Part shown: positions 16,387 to 24,338 of the stretch, piece after piece
Layout of the letters: every line of letters starts with the position of its first letter
How positions within the stretch are numbered: position 1 is the stretch's first letter
Origin: Candidatus Eiseniibacteriota bacterium
GTDB lineage: Bacteria; Eisenbacteria; RBG-16-71-46
DNA: 64,000 nt
Reading direction: 5' to 3'
NCBI GenBank assembly: GCA_016215625.1
Contig: JACRIW010000004.1
Location: forward strand, 1-64,000
The notes under the pieces: model-generated
What the model was told of the DNA's origin: nothing
Databases searched by the model: none
What the model saw: only the letters and a program-made list of their open reading frames with translations
Position numbers and translations under genes: made by a program

Positions 16387-16758
16387 TCGCGTGTCCGGCG
16401 GAGCGCTCGCGCGCCGGCCGGTGCACCACAGCGCGCCGTCGCGCTCCTCGAGCGCGAGTGCGGTGAGGAACGCACCGCGGCACGGCCCTTCGACGCATTC
16501 ACCCGTGCCCGGAGCGAAGCGGGCACCGTGGCGGCAGCACACGATCGCGTCGAACGCGTCGTCGAAGAAGTGCCCGTCGCCGAAGTCGAGCGGCAGCGAC
16601 TGGTGACGGCAACTGTTCACGAACGCGTGGACCGTGCCGTGCCAGCGCACCGCGAACGCGTCGCGCACGACGCCGTCGAGTGTCACGCGGAAACGGGCGG
16701 ACTCGCCCTCGGCCCAGCGGGCCGGAAGCGCTCCCACTCGAACGGGCGCTTCGCTCAC
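16366..16758 (-). CDS. Rieske [2Fe-2S] ferredoxin-like protein
   Basis: This 130-residue single-domain Rieske protein starts at a GTG overlapping the stop of the MocR gene. The cluster ligands are visible as C-R-H ('SCRHQSLPLDFG') and C-C-R-H ('IVCCRHGARFAPGTGECV'), the CXH...CXXH pattern. There is no signal peptide or membrane anchor, so it is probably a cytoplasmic electron carrier or a redox sensor. No oxygenase subunit is adjacent. Its translational coupling to a PLP-dependent transcription factor is unusual. An oxygenase ferredoxin with an unlinked oxygenase is an alternative. Confidence 0.88.
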   Translation of the reverse strand: MSEAPVRVGALPARWAEGESARFRVTLDGVVRDAFAVRWHGTVHAFVNSCRHQSLPLDFGDGHFFDDAFDAIVCCRHGARFAPGTGECVEGPCRGAFLTALALEERDGALWCTGRRASAPPDTRTDRAPR

Positions 16759-18263
16759 GCGCCGCGCGCCGCTTCGCAGAGGGGACGCAGCACCTCGGAC
16801 ATCTTGCGGACGCCGTTCTCGAGTTCCACTTCGTCGACGCCGGTGAACCCGAGCACCAGGCCTGACCTCACGGGCTCGCCGCACACGTAGCTCGAGAGCG
16901 GCAGGGCCTGGATGTTGACCGCGGCGAGCGCCAGCGCGGCTTCGCGGTCGTCCACGCCGTCGGGGAGCATCGCCACGCGGCTCATGCCGCCCTCGGCCTC
17001 GTGCAGTTCGAGCAGGCCGGTGGCGTGCTTCCGCAGGGCGTCGCGAAGCGCGTCGAGCCTCGACGCATACAGCGTGCGCATGCGGCGGACGTGGCGGGAG
17101 AAGTGGCCCTCGTTCATGAAGTCGGCGAGCACCGTCTGGATCACGCCGGGCGTCTGGCGGTCGGTCAGCTCGCGCGCATGCACGAACGGCTTGACGAGAT
17201 CCGGAGGAAGCACGAGGTAGCCGAGCCGCAGCGAGGAGAACATCACCTTGCTGAACGTGCCGGCGTAGAGCACGCGTTGGCTCGTGTCGATGCCCTGGAG
17301 CGCTGCGAGCGGGCGGCCCGAGTAGCGGTACTCGCTCGCGTTGTCGTCCTCGAGCACCCAGCTGCCGTTGTTCGCCGCCCACTGCATCAGCGCCATGCGG
17401 CGCGGCAGGCTCAGCGTGACGCCCAGCGGATTCTGGTGCGACGGGGTGCAGTACGCGAGCCGGGCGTGCGGCGCGCGCTCGACGCCCTTCGCGACCTCCA
17501 TGCCCTGTTCGTCCACCGGCACCGGCACCACGCGTGCGCCGAACGCTTCGAACGCCGCGCGCGCCGCGAAGTAGCCCGGTGACTCGAGCCAGACTTCGTC
17601 GCCTTCGTCGAGCAGCACGCGTGCGACGAGGTCGATCGCCTGCTGCGAACCGTTGACGATCATGATCTGCGACGCGCTGCAGCGGGCGCCGCGGGCGGCG
17701 CCGAGGTGTGCCGCGATCGCTTCGCGCAGCGGCAGGTAACCCTGCGGCTCGTCGTAGCTGAGCATGCGCACCGAAGCGCGGCGCAGCCGCCGGTCCATGA
17801 TCCGCCGCCAGATGTCCATCGGGAAATGGTCCAGCGCCGGGAGCCCGGGGCGGAACGTGTTCGCGGTGGGCATGAGCGGCACGCCGACGAACGACGTCGC
17901 GGCGAGGCGTTCGCCACGGTTCGAGAGCTTGCGCGGCGAGTGCGGCTGTGGCACGTCCGATGTGGCCGCGGGTTCGGGCACGGCGCTGTCGGGGATCGTG
18001 TAGGACACGAAGGTTCCCGAACCCGCGCGGCTCTGGATGTAGCCCTCGGCGAGCAGCTGCTCGTAGGCGCTCAGCACCGTGTTGCGCGAGACGTGCGTCA
18101 CGCTCGCGAGTTCACGGCTCGCGGGAAGTCGCGAACCGGCGGCCAGCCGGCCGGCGAGGATGGCGCGGCGGATTTCGTCGTAGAGCTGGCGGTGCAGCGG
18201 CTCGGGCGCGGTCGGGTCCAGGGAGAAGGCCCGAAAGCTCGAAATGGATGGGCGTCGAGGCAT
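16755..18263 (-). CDS. MocR-family regulator (GntR-type HTH fused to aminotransferase fold)
   Basis: This 502-residue regulator starts at the ATG at 18263; a GTG at 18284 would add seven residues. The winged helix spans about residues 8-75 ('PLHRQLYDEIRRAILAGRL', 'LPASRELASVTHVSRNTVLS', 'GSGTF'). After a linker comes a fold-type I aminotransferase domain with 'MIVNGSQQAIDLVARVLL', 'YCTPSHQNPLGVTLSLPRR' and the PLP-binding Lys in 'YAGTFSKVMFSSLRLGYL'. Such proteins sense PLP adducts and usually control B6, GABA or taurine genes. The targets here are unclear; the Rieske gene is co-transcribed and pdxH lies 40 kb away. Confidence 0.92.
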   Translation of the reverse strand: MPRRPSISSFRAFSLDPTAPEPLHRQLYDEIRRAILAGRLAAGSRLPASRELASVTHVSRNTVLSAYEQLLAEGYIQSRAGSGTFVSYTIPDSAVPEPAATSDVPQPHSPRKLSNRGERLAATSFVGVPLMPTANTFRPGLPALDHFPMDIWRRIMDRRLRRASVRMLSYDEPQGYLPLREAIAAHLGAARGARCSASQIMIVNGSQQAIDLVARVLLDEGDEVWLESPGYFAARAAFEAFGARVVPVPVDEQGMEVAKGVERAPHARLAYCTPSHQNPLGVTLSLPRRMALMQWAANNGSWVLEDDNASEYRYSGRPLAALQGIDTSQRVLYAGTFSKVMFSSLRLGYLVLPPDLVKPFVHARELTDRQTPGVIQTVLADFMNEGHFSRHVRRMRTLYASRLDALRDALRKHATGLLELHEAEGGMSRVAMLPDGVDDREAALALAAVNIQALPLSSYVCGEPVRSGLVLGFTGVDEVELENGVRKMSEVLRPLCEAARGA

Positions 18264-18274
18264 GGGAATCCCGA

Positions 18275-18344
18275 AAAGTGGCACCGAGGGGTGCGAACTG
18301 GTGCCACGACTTTATCGATTGTCGGCCCTTGTGGCCATACCAGT
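18275..18344. promoter_or_regulatory. Probable MocR operator in the mocR-LOG intergenic region
   Basis: A perfect 8-bp inverted repeat, GTGGCACC (18278-18285) and GGTGCCAC (18300-18307), has centres 22 bp apart (two helical turns). A third element, GTGGCCATACCAGT (18331-18344), shares the GTGGC core and repeats ACTGGT (18297-18302) in reverse. A GATAAA -10-like hexamer for the minus strand sits between them (18311-18316). MocR proteins typically bind spaced repeats of this kind near their own promoters. Confidence 0.55.
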
Positions 18345-18506
18345 CTTTCAGGATCGTGTTCTCCTGAGTGTGAACGGTCTGGCACTCACCGGCTGAACTT
18401 CCCCCGGACTGGTCCCCCGCCAGTCGCGCCGGTGGGTGCCGTTTTCCCTCGCTCGATGGCAGAGTAGGCGCTCGATGACCCGAGCCACCGCCACTGGAGA
18501 GCGCCC

Positions 18507-19073
18507 ATGACCGCCGATTCCCGCCGTCCCGTCGTCGCCGTGTTCGGAAGCAGCATCCTTCGTGAGGACGAGCCGGCGTACGCCGAAGTGCGCGCTCTCG
18601 GCGGCCATCTGGCGAGGCGCGGCCTCGCCGTGATGACCGGCGGCTACGACGGTGCGATGGCCGCGGCTTCGCGCGGTGCGCACGAGGCGGGCGGGCACGT
18701 GATCGGCGTCACCGTGGACCTGTTCGAGAAGCGCGGGCCCGTCAATCCCTGGGTGCTCGAGCGGGTGCACACGCCGACGCTCTACGCCCGTCTCGATCAT
18801 CTCGTTCGGGAGTCGGACGCCTTCGTCGCCGTGACCGGCAGCATCGGCACGCTGACCGAACTGTTCCTCACCTGGACGATGCTCGCGGTCGCGGCGCGCC
18901 CGGCCGCGCCGTTCGTGCTCATGGGCGCTCACTGGCACGAGTGGCTCGAACTTCACCGCGGGCCGGAGTTCATCCCCGACCACCTCTTCCGGCACGTCCA
19001 GGTCGCGGAGACGCCCGAGGAGACCGCGGCGCTGGTCGCGGCGGGGCTCGAAGCCCCCGGCGGGCGAGGCTGA
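18507..19073 (+). CDS. LOG-family Rossmann protein with altered PGGxGT motif
   Basis: This 188-residue protein starts with 'VVAVFGSSILREDEPAY', then 'LARRGLAVMTGGYDGAMAAASRGAHEAGG', the first nucleotide-binding segment of the LOG / TIGR00725 group. The second motif, normally PGGxGTxxE, reads 'VTGSIGTLTELFLTW': the first Gly pair is lost but GTLTE is kept. The family includes cytokinin-riboside-phosphate phosphoribohydrolases and uncharacterised nucleotide-binding proteins. The changed motif leaves catalysis uncertain. It is divergent from mocR and may share its control region. Confidence 0.82.
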   Translation: MTADSRRPVVAVFGSSILREDEPAYAEVRALGGHLARRGLAVMTGGYDGAMAAASRGAHEAGGHVIGVTVDLFEKRGPVNPWVLERVHTPTLYARLDHLVRESDAFVAVTGSIGTLTELFLTWTMLAVAARPAAPFVLMGAHWHEWLELHRGPEFIPDHLFRHVQVAETPEETAALVAAGLEAPGGRG

Positions 19074-19282
19074 AGGTCGCCGGAAAGATTCCCGGGAAGA
19101 AAACCGGCCCTGCCGGCGTATCCCGGACAGCCGTCATCCCGAGGTAGACCGTTGGCCCGCTCGCCAACGACTCCCCGGCTCGTATAAGGTGCTCCCGTTG
19201 GGGGAGGCCAGAAGGGCCAGCCGATGGTCTCCGTGGATCAGTCAGCCGCGCATCGGGCCAAACACATGGAGGGTTCCACCAA

Positions 19283-19858
19283 ATGAAATCGCGTCTCTGG
19301 ATCGGCCTCGCCGTCGTGACCGCGATCTTCGCCGCGTCGTTCACGTCCGCGCAGGAAGGTGAAGCGCCTGCGGTCGTGGGTCACTACGTCGGCGTGAAGA
19401 ATTGCAAGAAGTGCCACAGCAGCGCCGCCAAGGGCGCCCAGTACAAGCAGTGGTCGGAGTCGAAGCACTCCCAGGCGTTCCTCGTGCTCGCGAGCCCGAA
19501 GGCTCTCGAGATCGCGGCCGCCAAGGGCATCAAGGATCCGCAGAAGGCCAAGGAGTGCCTCGAGTGCCACGTGACCGGCTACGGCGCGGACGCGAGCATG
19601 TTCGAAGCGACCTATTCGGACTCCGCCGGCGTCGGCTGCGAGTCCTGCCATGGTCCGGGCAGCGGCTACTACAAGTCGTCCACGATGAAGGCCATCAAGG
19701 CCGGCACGCAGGACGGCAAGGCGCTCGGCCTGGTCATGCCGACCAAGGAAGTCTGCGCGAAGTGCCACAACGAGCGCGGCACGAGCGGCAAGCCCGTGAA
19801 CTGGCCGGCCGACAGCGCGAAGATCGCGCACCCGGTTCCCGCGGGCGCGGCGGAGTAA
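19283..19858 (+). CDS. Periplasmic tetraheme cytochrome c (c554-like)
   Basis: This 191-residue exported protein has a signal peptide ending near 'FTSAQ' and four CXXCH heme sites: CKKCH, CLECH, CESCH and CAKCH. 'CESCHGPGSGYY' and 'CLECHVTGYGAD' resemble cytochrome c554/c'-type multiheme proteins. Distal ligands probably come from other His such as 'SESKHSQAF'. It is predicted to move electrons in the periplasm. It faces the mtrA/mtrB pair tail to tail with two hairpins between, so it may feed the outer-membrane conduit. It has no nitrite or hydroxylamine reductase partner here. Confidence 0.92.
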   Translation: MKSRLWIGLAVVTAIFAASFTSAQEGEAPAVVGHYVGVKNCKKCHSSAAKGAQYKQWSESKHSQAFLVLASPKALEIAAAKGIKDPQKAKECLECHVTGYGADASMFEATYSDSAGVGCESCHGPGSGYYKSSTMKAIKAGTQDGKALGLVMPTKEVCAKCHNERGTSGKPVNWPADSAKIAHPVPAGAAE

Positions 19859-19886
19859 GGTTCGAGCTGCATTCCACGCCACGACG

Positions 19887-19918
19887 AAGCGGCGGGTTCC
19901 TTCGGGAGCCCGCCGCTT
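19887..19918 (+). terminator. Hairpin terminator after the tetraheme cytochrome gene
   Basis: A perfect 10-bp stem (AAGCGGCGGG at 19887-19896, CCCGCCGCTT at 19909-19918) with a TTCG-type loop lies 28 bp after the stop. There is no long T-run. Confidence 0.7.
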
Positions 19919-19996
19919 TCGCATGCGGTCCGGACGGCGCGCGAAAGCGGTGGAACCCGCCGCGCGCCGGGCGGGGTGGGTGGTTTCCCGGGCATG

Positions 19997-20033
19997 ACGA
20001 AGCGGCGTGGCCGCGAGGGCCACGCCGCTTCGT
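19997..20033 (-). terminator. 16-bp hairpin terminator after the mtrB-like gene
   Basis: A perfect 16-bp inverted repeat (19997-20012 with 20018-20033, 5-base loop) lies 24 bp beyond the stop of the minus-strand barrel gene. It shares the GAAGCGGC start with the neighbouring hairpin at 19887. Confidence 0.75.
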
Positions 20034-20057
20034 GTGAACCGGACTGCTGCTCTTCGA

Positions 20058-22241
20058 CTAGAACCGGCGGGTCGCCAGCACCGCCACGCGGCGGGCGGTG
20101 TAGTCCCGGTAGGAGTCGCCGAGGTAGATCGCATTCGGCGTGAACGTCGAGCCGGAGAGCGAGCCACCCAGAAGCGGCACGTTCTCGACCGCGAAGTCGA
20201 CCACGTCGAACTGCAGGTACTGCCCCTGGACCGCGAGGTCCATCGAGGCCGTCCACTTCCAGCGCGCTTCGAGCGTGACGTCGTGCGAGCGGTAGAACGT
20301 GTTGGGCACGTCTTCCGCGGGCGCACGGCGCGAGCCGTTGCGGACCGTGGTCACGTTGGAGAAGTCGTACTCGTTCAGCGAACGGCTGAACGTGTAGTCC
20401 GCCTTCACGACGAGCTTCGGCTTCACCTGCCACTCGGCGTTCGTGAACACGTAGATGTTCCGGTCCTGCTCGTCGAGCCACCAGTCCATCGTGGACGCCG
20501 TGTCGGGACGGGAGGTGGCGCTCAGTTCGCTCGACGCCATCGTGGTCTTGACCTGGCCGAAGCCGTAGCCGCCACTGACGTCGAACGTCTTGGTCGCATG
20601 CAGCGTGCCTTCCGCGAACACGAGGATGTTGTCCGCGTTCTGGAGGCCGTACTTCGCGTCGACGTAGTCGTCCTTCGACCACGACGAGCTCACCGACACG
20701 TCCAGTTTCGGGTTCACGGTCCAGTCGAGGGAGCCGTACACCAGGTTCTGGTCGCGATCGCCGACGTCGTAGCGCTGCAGGCCGATGGGCTCGAACTGCA
20801 GGCCCGCCGCGTTCAGGTAGTCCTCTTCGATGAACGCGTCGAGGCGGCGCTGGCCCATGCGCCAGTTCACCGAGACGTCCACCGCGTCGAGCGGACGGAG
20901 CCGCAGGCCGGCGCCGAACACGTTCTCGGCGTCTTCCTCGACTTCGCGATGCTCATGCTTGCGCGTGCGGTGCTCGGCGAGGAGCGACAGGTCCGCCCAG
21001 TCGGCCAGCTCGTAGTCCAGGTCGAGACCCAGGTTCGTGCTGGAAGCGGCGAACTGGTGGTTCTCGATCGCGCCGACCGAGAAGCTCTGGTCGTACGGCG
21101 AGAAGCCCTTGAAGTCCACCGTGGGCGTGTCGTTCTGGTTGTCTTCGGAGTGGTAGCGCAGCGTGCCGAACAGCTTGTTCGCCGGGCGGCCCGTCAGCCG
21201 GACGTCGGTCACGATCGTCGTGACTTCGGCCTCGACTTTCTTCTCGGGCAGCGAGTCGATGTTCGAATAGGCGAGAGCGGTGTTGCTGGTGAAGGGCAGG
21301 AACTTGTCGTCCTGCTTCGCCTTGCTCATGCCCACCGTCGCGGTCAGCGTGGACATCTTCGGCAACTGCGCCGAGTACGCCACGCGGCCACGCAGCACGC
21401 GGTTGTCCGGCCACAGGTCCACCTGGGCGACGGCGGTGCCGCTGGTGGCGCTGTCCGTCAGGCGGCGCGAGTTGTCCACCCGCAGCGCATTGACGTCGTT
21501 CTCGAACGTGGACATGCCCGCCGAGAACATGAGCCGGTGCTTGCCGTGCACGTAGACGCCCGTCGCGTCCGCGTCGACCATGCGCTGGTCGATCGGAGCC
21601 GCGACTTCGGTCATGGTGGCGCTGCCGATGCCGAACGGCACGCCGAAGGCGAGAGTGCCCTGGCGGTCGCGGCGGACGGCGCTCACGTCGAACTGCCACT
21701 CCTTGCCCTGACGCGCGCGCAGGCGGAGCTTCTGCGTGTTCGTCTGGATGCCGAGCGGCGTGCCGAACGCACCGTTGAGCAGGTCACGAAGCGTGGCCGT
21801 GTAGTTGTTCGTCGTGCCGGCCGAGCCCGCGTATTGCTGCATCAGGCGCTGGATCGAATCCGGAAGCACGAACACGCCCGGGCTCGTCTGGTAGAAGGGC
21901 GTGCGGGCGATGCTGCTGAAGAGGTGCGGCGTGCCGCTCACTTCTGCGTCGAGCCGCCACTTCAGGCCCTGCGAAAGGGCGAGGTTGTGCCGCTGGTCGT
22001 CCTCGAGGGCGTTGTTGCCCCACATGGCCGCGGACAGGTTGCCCTTCGACTGCGTCAGGTAATAGGACTCCAGGAACCCGCCCTTCGGGAACACCCGGAA
22101 CTCCTGCAGCTTGGCCTCGTCGACGCTCTGGTTCCACCACTGCGAACCGAACGTGACGTTGCCGGTGGGCTGCGCCACCGACTGACTCGCGACGAGCAAA
22201 GAGGCCGCGAGCACCATCAGCGAAATCATGCGCGCTCTCAT
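20058..22241 (-). CDS. mtrB: Outer-membrane beta-barrel porin, MtrB/PioB/DmsF family
   Basis: This 727-residue barrel has a signal peptide ('VLAASLLVASQSVAQ'), repeated amphipathic strands with aromatic girdles, a 'GYGFGQVKTTM' segment typical of the family, and a terminal Phe ('AVLATRRF'). MtrB/PioB barrels enclose a multiheme cytochrome and pass electrons across the outer membrane. I see no cysteine in it, so the N-terminal CXXC found in Shewanella MtrB is absent. The SD (GAGGAGG) overlaps the stop region of the decaheme gene, so the two are translated in step. Length matches the roughly 700-residue family. Confidence 0.88.
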   Translation of the reverse strand: MRARMISLMVLAASLLVASQSVAQPTGNVTFGSQWWNQSVDEAKLQEFRVFPKGGFLESYYLTQSKGNLSAAMWGNNALEDDQRHNLALSQGLKWRLDAEVSGTPHLFSSIARTPFYQTSPGVFVLPDSIQRLMQQYAGSAGTTNNYTATLRDLLNGAFGTPLGIQTNTQKLRLRARQGKEWQFDVSAVRRDRQGTLAFGVPFGIGSATMTEVAAPIDQRMVDADATGVYVHGKHRLMFSAGMSTFENDVNALRVDNSRRLTDSATSGTAVAQVDLWPDNRVLRGRVAYSAQLPKMSTLTATVGMSKAKQDDKFLPFTSNTALAYSNIDSLPEKKVEAEVTTIVTDVRLTGRPANKLFGTLRYHSEDNQNDTPTVDFKGFSPYDQSFSVGAIENHQFAASSTNLGLDLDYELADWADLSLLAEHRTRKHEHREVEEDAENVFGAGLRLRPLDAVDVSVNWRMGQRRLDAFIEEDYLNAAGLQFEPIGLQRYDVGDRDQNLVYGSLDWTVNPKLDVSVSSSWSKDDYVDAKYGLQNADNILVFAEGTLHATKTFDVSGGYGFGQVKTTMASSELSATSRPDTASTMDWWLDEQDRNIYVFTNAEWQVKPKLVVKADYTFSRSLNEYDFSNVTTVRNGSRRAPAEDVPNTFYRSHDVTLEARWKWTASMDLAVQGQYLQFDVVDFAVENVPLLGGSLSGSTFTPNAIYLGDSYRDYTARRVAVLATRRF

Positions 22242-22251
22242 GATGGCCTCC

Positions 22252-23181
22252 TCACCGCGTGAAGTACTTGCCCGACGGATGATTCGATCCGTGGAGCTGC
22301 GGATGGCAGTTGGTGCACGACCGGTTGAGCGAACGGTTGCTGCTGCTGTTCGCGAGATCCGGCAGGTCGTACATCGTGGACGGGTGACGCGTGGCCACGT
22401 GGCAGCGCTGGCACAGGTACGGACGCTTGGCGGCCAGCGCGCGGTCGTTGTTCGAGCCGTGCGCTTCGTGGCAGTTGAGGCAGTTCTCGCGGACCGGGGC
22501 GTGCTCCCACAGGAACGGGCCGCGCTTGTCGGCGTGGCACGTGAGGCAGAGCTCGTTCACGGTGAGGGCGCGGATCTGCTTCGGTCCGGCGCTGCCGTGC
22601 GGGCTGTGGCAGTCCGCACAGGTCATTTCGCCTTCGGCGACGGGCATGTGAGCCGTCTTGCCGAGCGCGAAGTGGTTCGCCTTGTGGCAGGTGATGCAGA
22701 CCGCGGTCGTCGTCGGCTGGCTGAGCAGCTTGGCGTGGCCGGGGTCCTTCGAATCGTGGATATTGTGGCAGCTGACGCAGGACACGTTCTTGCGAGCGTG
22801 CGCGCTGTGCTGCCAGTAGAACTGATCGCCCGCCTTGTGGCAGCCGGTGCAGGTCGCGTTGGCTTCCTGGGCCGACAACTTGGCGTAGCGCTTGATGGTC
22901 TTGAAGCCGGGGGAGTTCTCGTCGCCGTCGGCCTGCACGTGCAGAGAGCCCGGTCCGTGGCAGGACTCGCAGCCGGGATCTCCGGCGACGCGTCCCGCGT
23001 CCTGTTCAGCTCGTCCGTGAGCGCTGCCCGCGAACTGCTGGTACTGCTTGTCGTGGCACTCCTTGCAGGCGGCCGAGCCCACGCGCTGGGGAGTCGGATC
23101 GGAGAACGAGCTCCGAGCGATCGCCAGTGTGAACACGGAGCAGGCAACGAGCACCGCAAACGCCAACAACCGTCTGCGCAT
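22252..23181 (-). CDS. mtrA: Decaheme cytochrome c, MtrA/DmsE family
   Basis: This 309-residue periplasmic cytochrome has a signal peptide and ten CXXCH sites in order: CKECH, CESCH, CTGCH, CVSCH, CITCH, CADCH, CLTCH, CLNCH, CQRCH and CTNCH. 'CLTCHADKRGPFLWEHAPV' and 'CLNCHEAHGS' are typical of MtrA/DmsE. It would insert into the MtrB-like barrel and carry electrons from the periplasm to the cell surface. SD GGAGGG lies before the ATG. It is the first gene of the two-gene operon. No outer-surface MtrC/OmcA-type cytochrome is seen in the window. Confidence 0.95.
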   Translation of the reverse strand: MRRRLLAFAVLVACSVFTLAIARSSFSDPTPQRVGSAACKECHDKQYQQFAGSAHGRAEQDAGRVAGDPGCESCHGPGSLHVQADGDENSPGFKTIKRYAKLSAQEANATCTGCHKAGDQFYWQHSAHARKNVSCVSCHNIHDSKDPGHAKLLSQPTTTAVCITCHKANHFALGKTAHMPVAEGEMTCADCHSPHGSAGPKQIRALTVNELCLTCHADKRGPFLWEHAPVRENCLNCHEAHGSNNDRALAAKRPYLCQRCHVATRHPSTMYDLPDLANSSSNRSLNRSCTNCHPQLHGSNHPSGKYFTR

Positions 23182-23533
23182 CGGTTCCCTCCGGGATGCG
23201 TGATGTCAATCGCGGCGCCGCCGACTTCGCGACCCTCGCGCGCGAAAGGGGTCCTCATCGCGAGATGGTGAACCCGCTGGGCAAGTTATCTGATTTCGCG
23301 TCGCGTGTATGCATGGTCCTATCGGACCACCACCGGATTGAAACTCCGGAATCGGTGCGCGAGAAGGGGAGACCGGCTCGGGGTTTTCGGCTAAAGTGCG
23401 GCGCGAACACGCACTGCGTGCCGCGCCCGGGAGGCGGGGCACGCCGAGTCTCGCGGAGGCCGCCTCGACCGGCGGCCCGCCCGCGGCGCGGTCGAGACCG
23501 ACCGCGCGGAACGCAACGCCCGAGGAGCACGCC
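23182..23533. promoter_or_regulatory. Divergent control region between mtrA and thyX
   Basis: This 350-bp gap has no convincing gene. It contains a perfect palindrome, TGGTCC-TATC-GGACCA (23314-23329), in a locally less GC-rich stretch (23281-23345). That is a plausible operator or hairpin for the electron-conduit operon. I could not place a confident -35/-10 pair for either gene. Confidence 0.4.
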
Positions 23534-24331
23534 ATGGAGACGGCCACCGTGGGAACCCAGCCGCTCAAGATCGTCCGCGAACCGAAGGTCTACCTCGTCG
23601 GCCGCCAGGTCGTGAGCGACCCCGACATCCAGCGCTTCCTCGCCGACGAGGGCGTGGCCTGGCAGACCGACACCGAGGTCGGGGCGGAGCGCCTCGCCGA
23701 GATCGCGGGCCGCGTCTGCTACATGTCCTACGGCAAGGGCCGCAAGACGAACGAGGACTTCCTCCAGCACATCATCGAGGTCGGGCACGGCTCGGTGCTC
23801 GAGCACGGCGTGTGGAGCTTCCTCATCACGGGCGTGTCGCGCTCGTTCACGCACGAGCTCATCCGCCACCGCCACTTCTCGTACTCGCAGCTCTCGCAGC
23901 GCTACGTGGACGAGAGTGACTCCGACTACGTCGAGCCGGACGTGATCGCGAACGATCCCGAGCTGCACGCGATCTGGAGCGAGGCCGTGAACGCCGCGCG
24001 CACGGGCTACGACAAGCTCGTCGCCGGGCTGGAGGCCAAGTTCACCGACGTCACGGACAAGACGCTGCGCCGCAAGATGGCGCGGCAGGCCGCGCGCTCG
24101 GTGCTCCCGAACGCGACCGAGACGAAGATCTTCGTGACCGCGAACGGCCGGGCGCTGCGCCACTTCATCGAACTGCGCGGCAGCGAGCATGCCGAGGTCG
24201 AGATCCGCAAGGTCGCGGTCGAAGTGCTCAAGATCATGCAGAAGGAAGCGCCGAACATGTTCGTGGACTACCAGCTCGTCCCGCTTCCCGACGGCACGCT
24301 CTCGACGCACACGGAGCACGTGAAGGTCTGA
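23534..24331 (+). CDS. thyX: Flavin-dependent thymidylate synthase
   Basis: Makes dTMP from dUMP using methylene-tetrahydrofolate and FAD/NADPH. The 265-residue protein starts at the ATG at 23534; the frame is open upstream but has no conserved residues. The ThyX signature RHRX7S is at residues 111-121 ('RHRHFSYSQLS'). 'ETKIFVTANGRALRHFIELR' and 'SEHAEVEIRKVA' are the C-terminal FAD- and substrate-binding segments. No thyA is in the window. fdhD follows 7 bp later. Confidence 0.96.
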   Translation: METATVGTQPLKIVREPKVYLVGRQVVSDPDIQRFLADEGVAWQTDTEVGAERLAEIAGRVCYMSYGKGRKTNEDFLQHIIEVGHGSVLEHGVWSFLITGVSRSFTHELIRHRHFSYSQLSQRYVDESDSDYVEPDVIANDPELHAIWSEAVNAARTGYDKLVAGLEAKFTDVTDKTLRRKMARQAARSVLPNATETKIFVTANGRALRHFIELRGSEHAEVEIRKVAVEVLKIMQKEAPNMFVDYQLVPLPDGTLSTHTEHVKV

Positions 24332-24338
24332 GGCTCCG

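Noticed and set aside
19152-19188. TTGGCC and TATAAG as a promoter for the tetraheme cytochrome
   Set aside because: The spacing of 25 bp is too long for a sigma-70 promoter.
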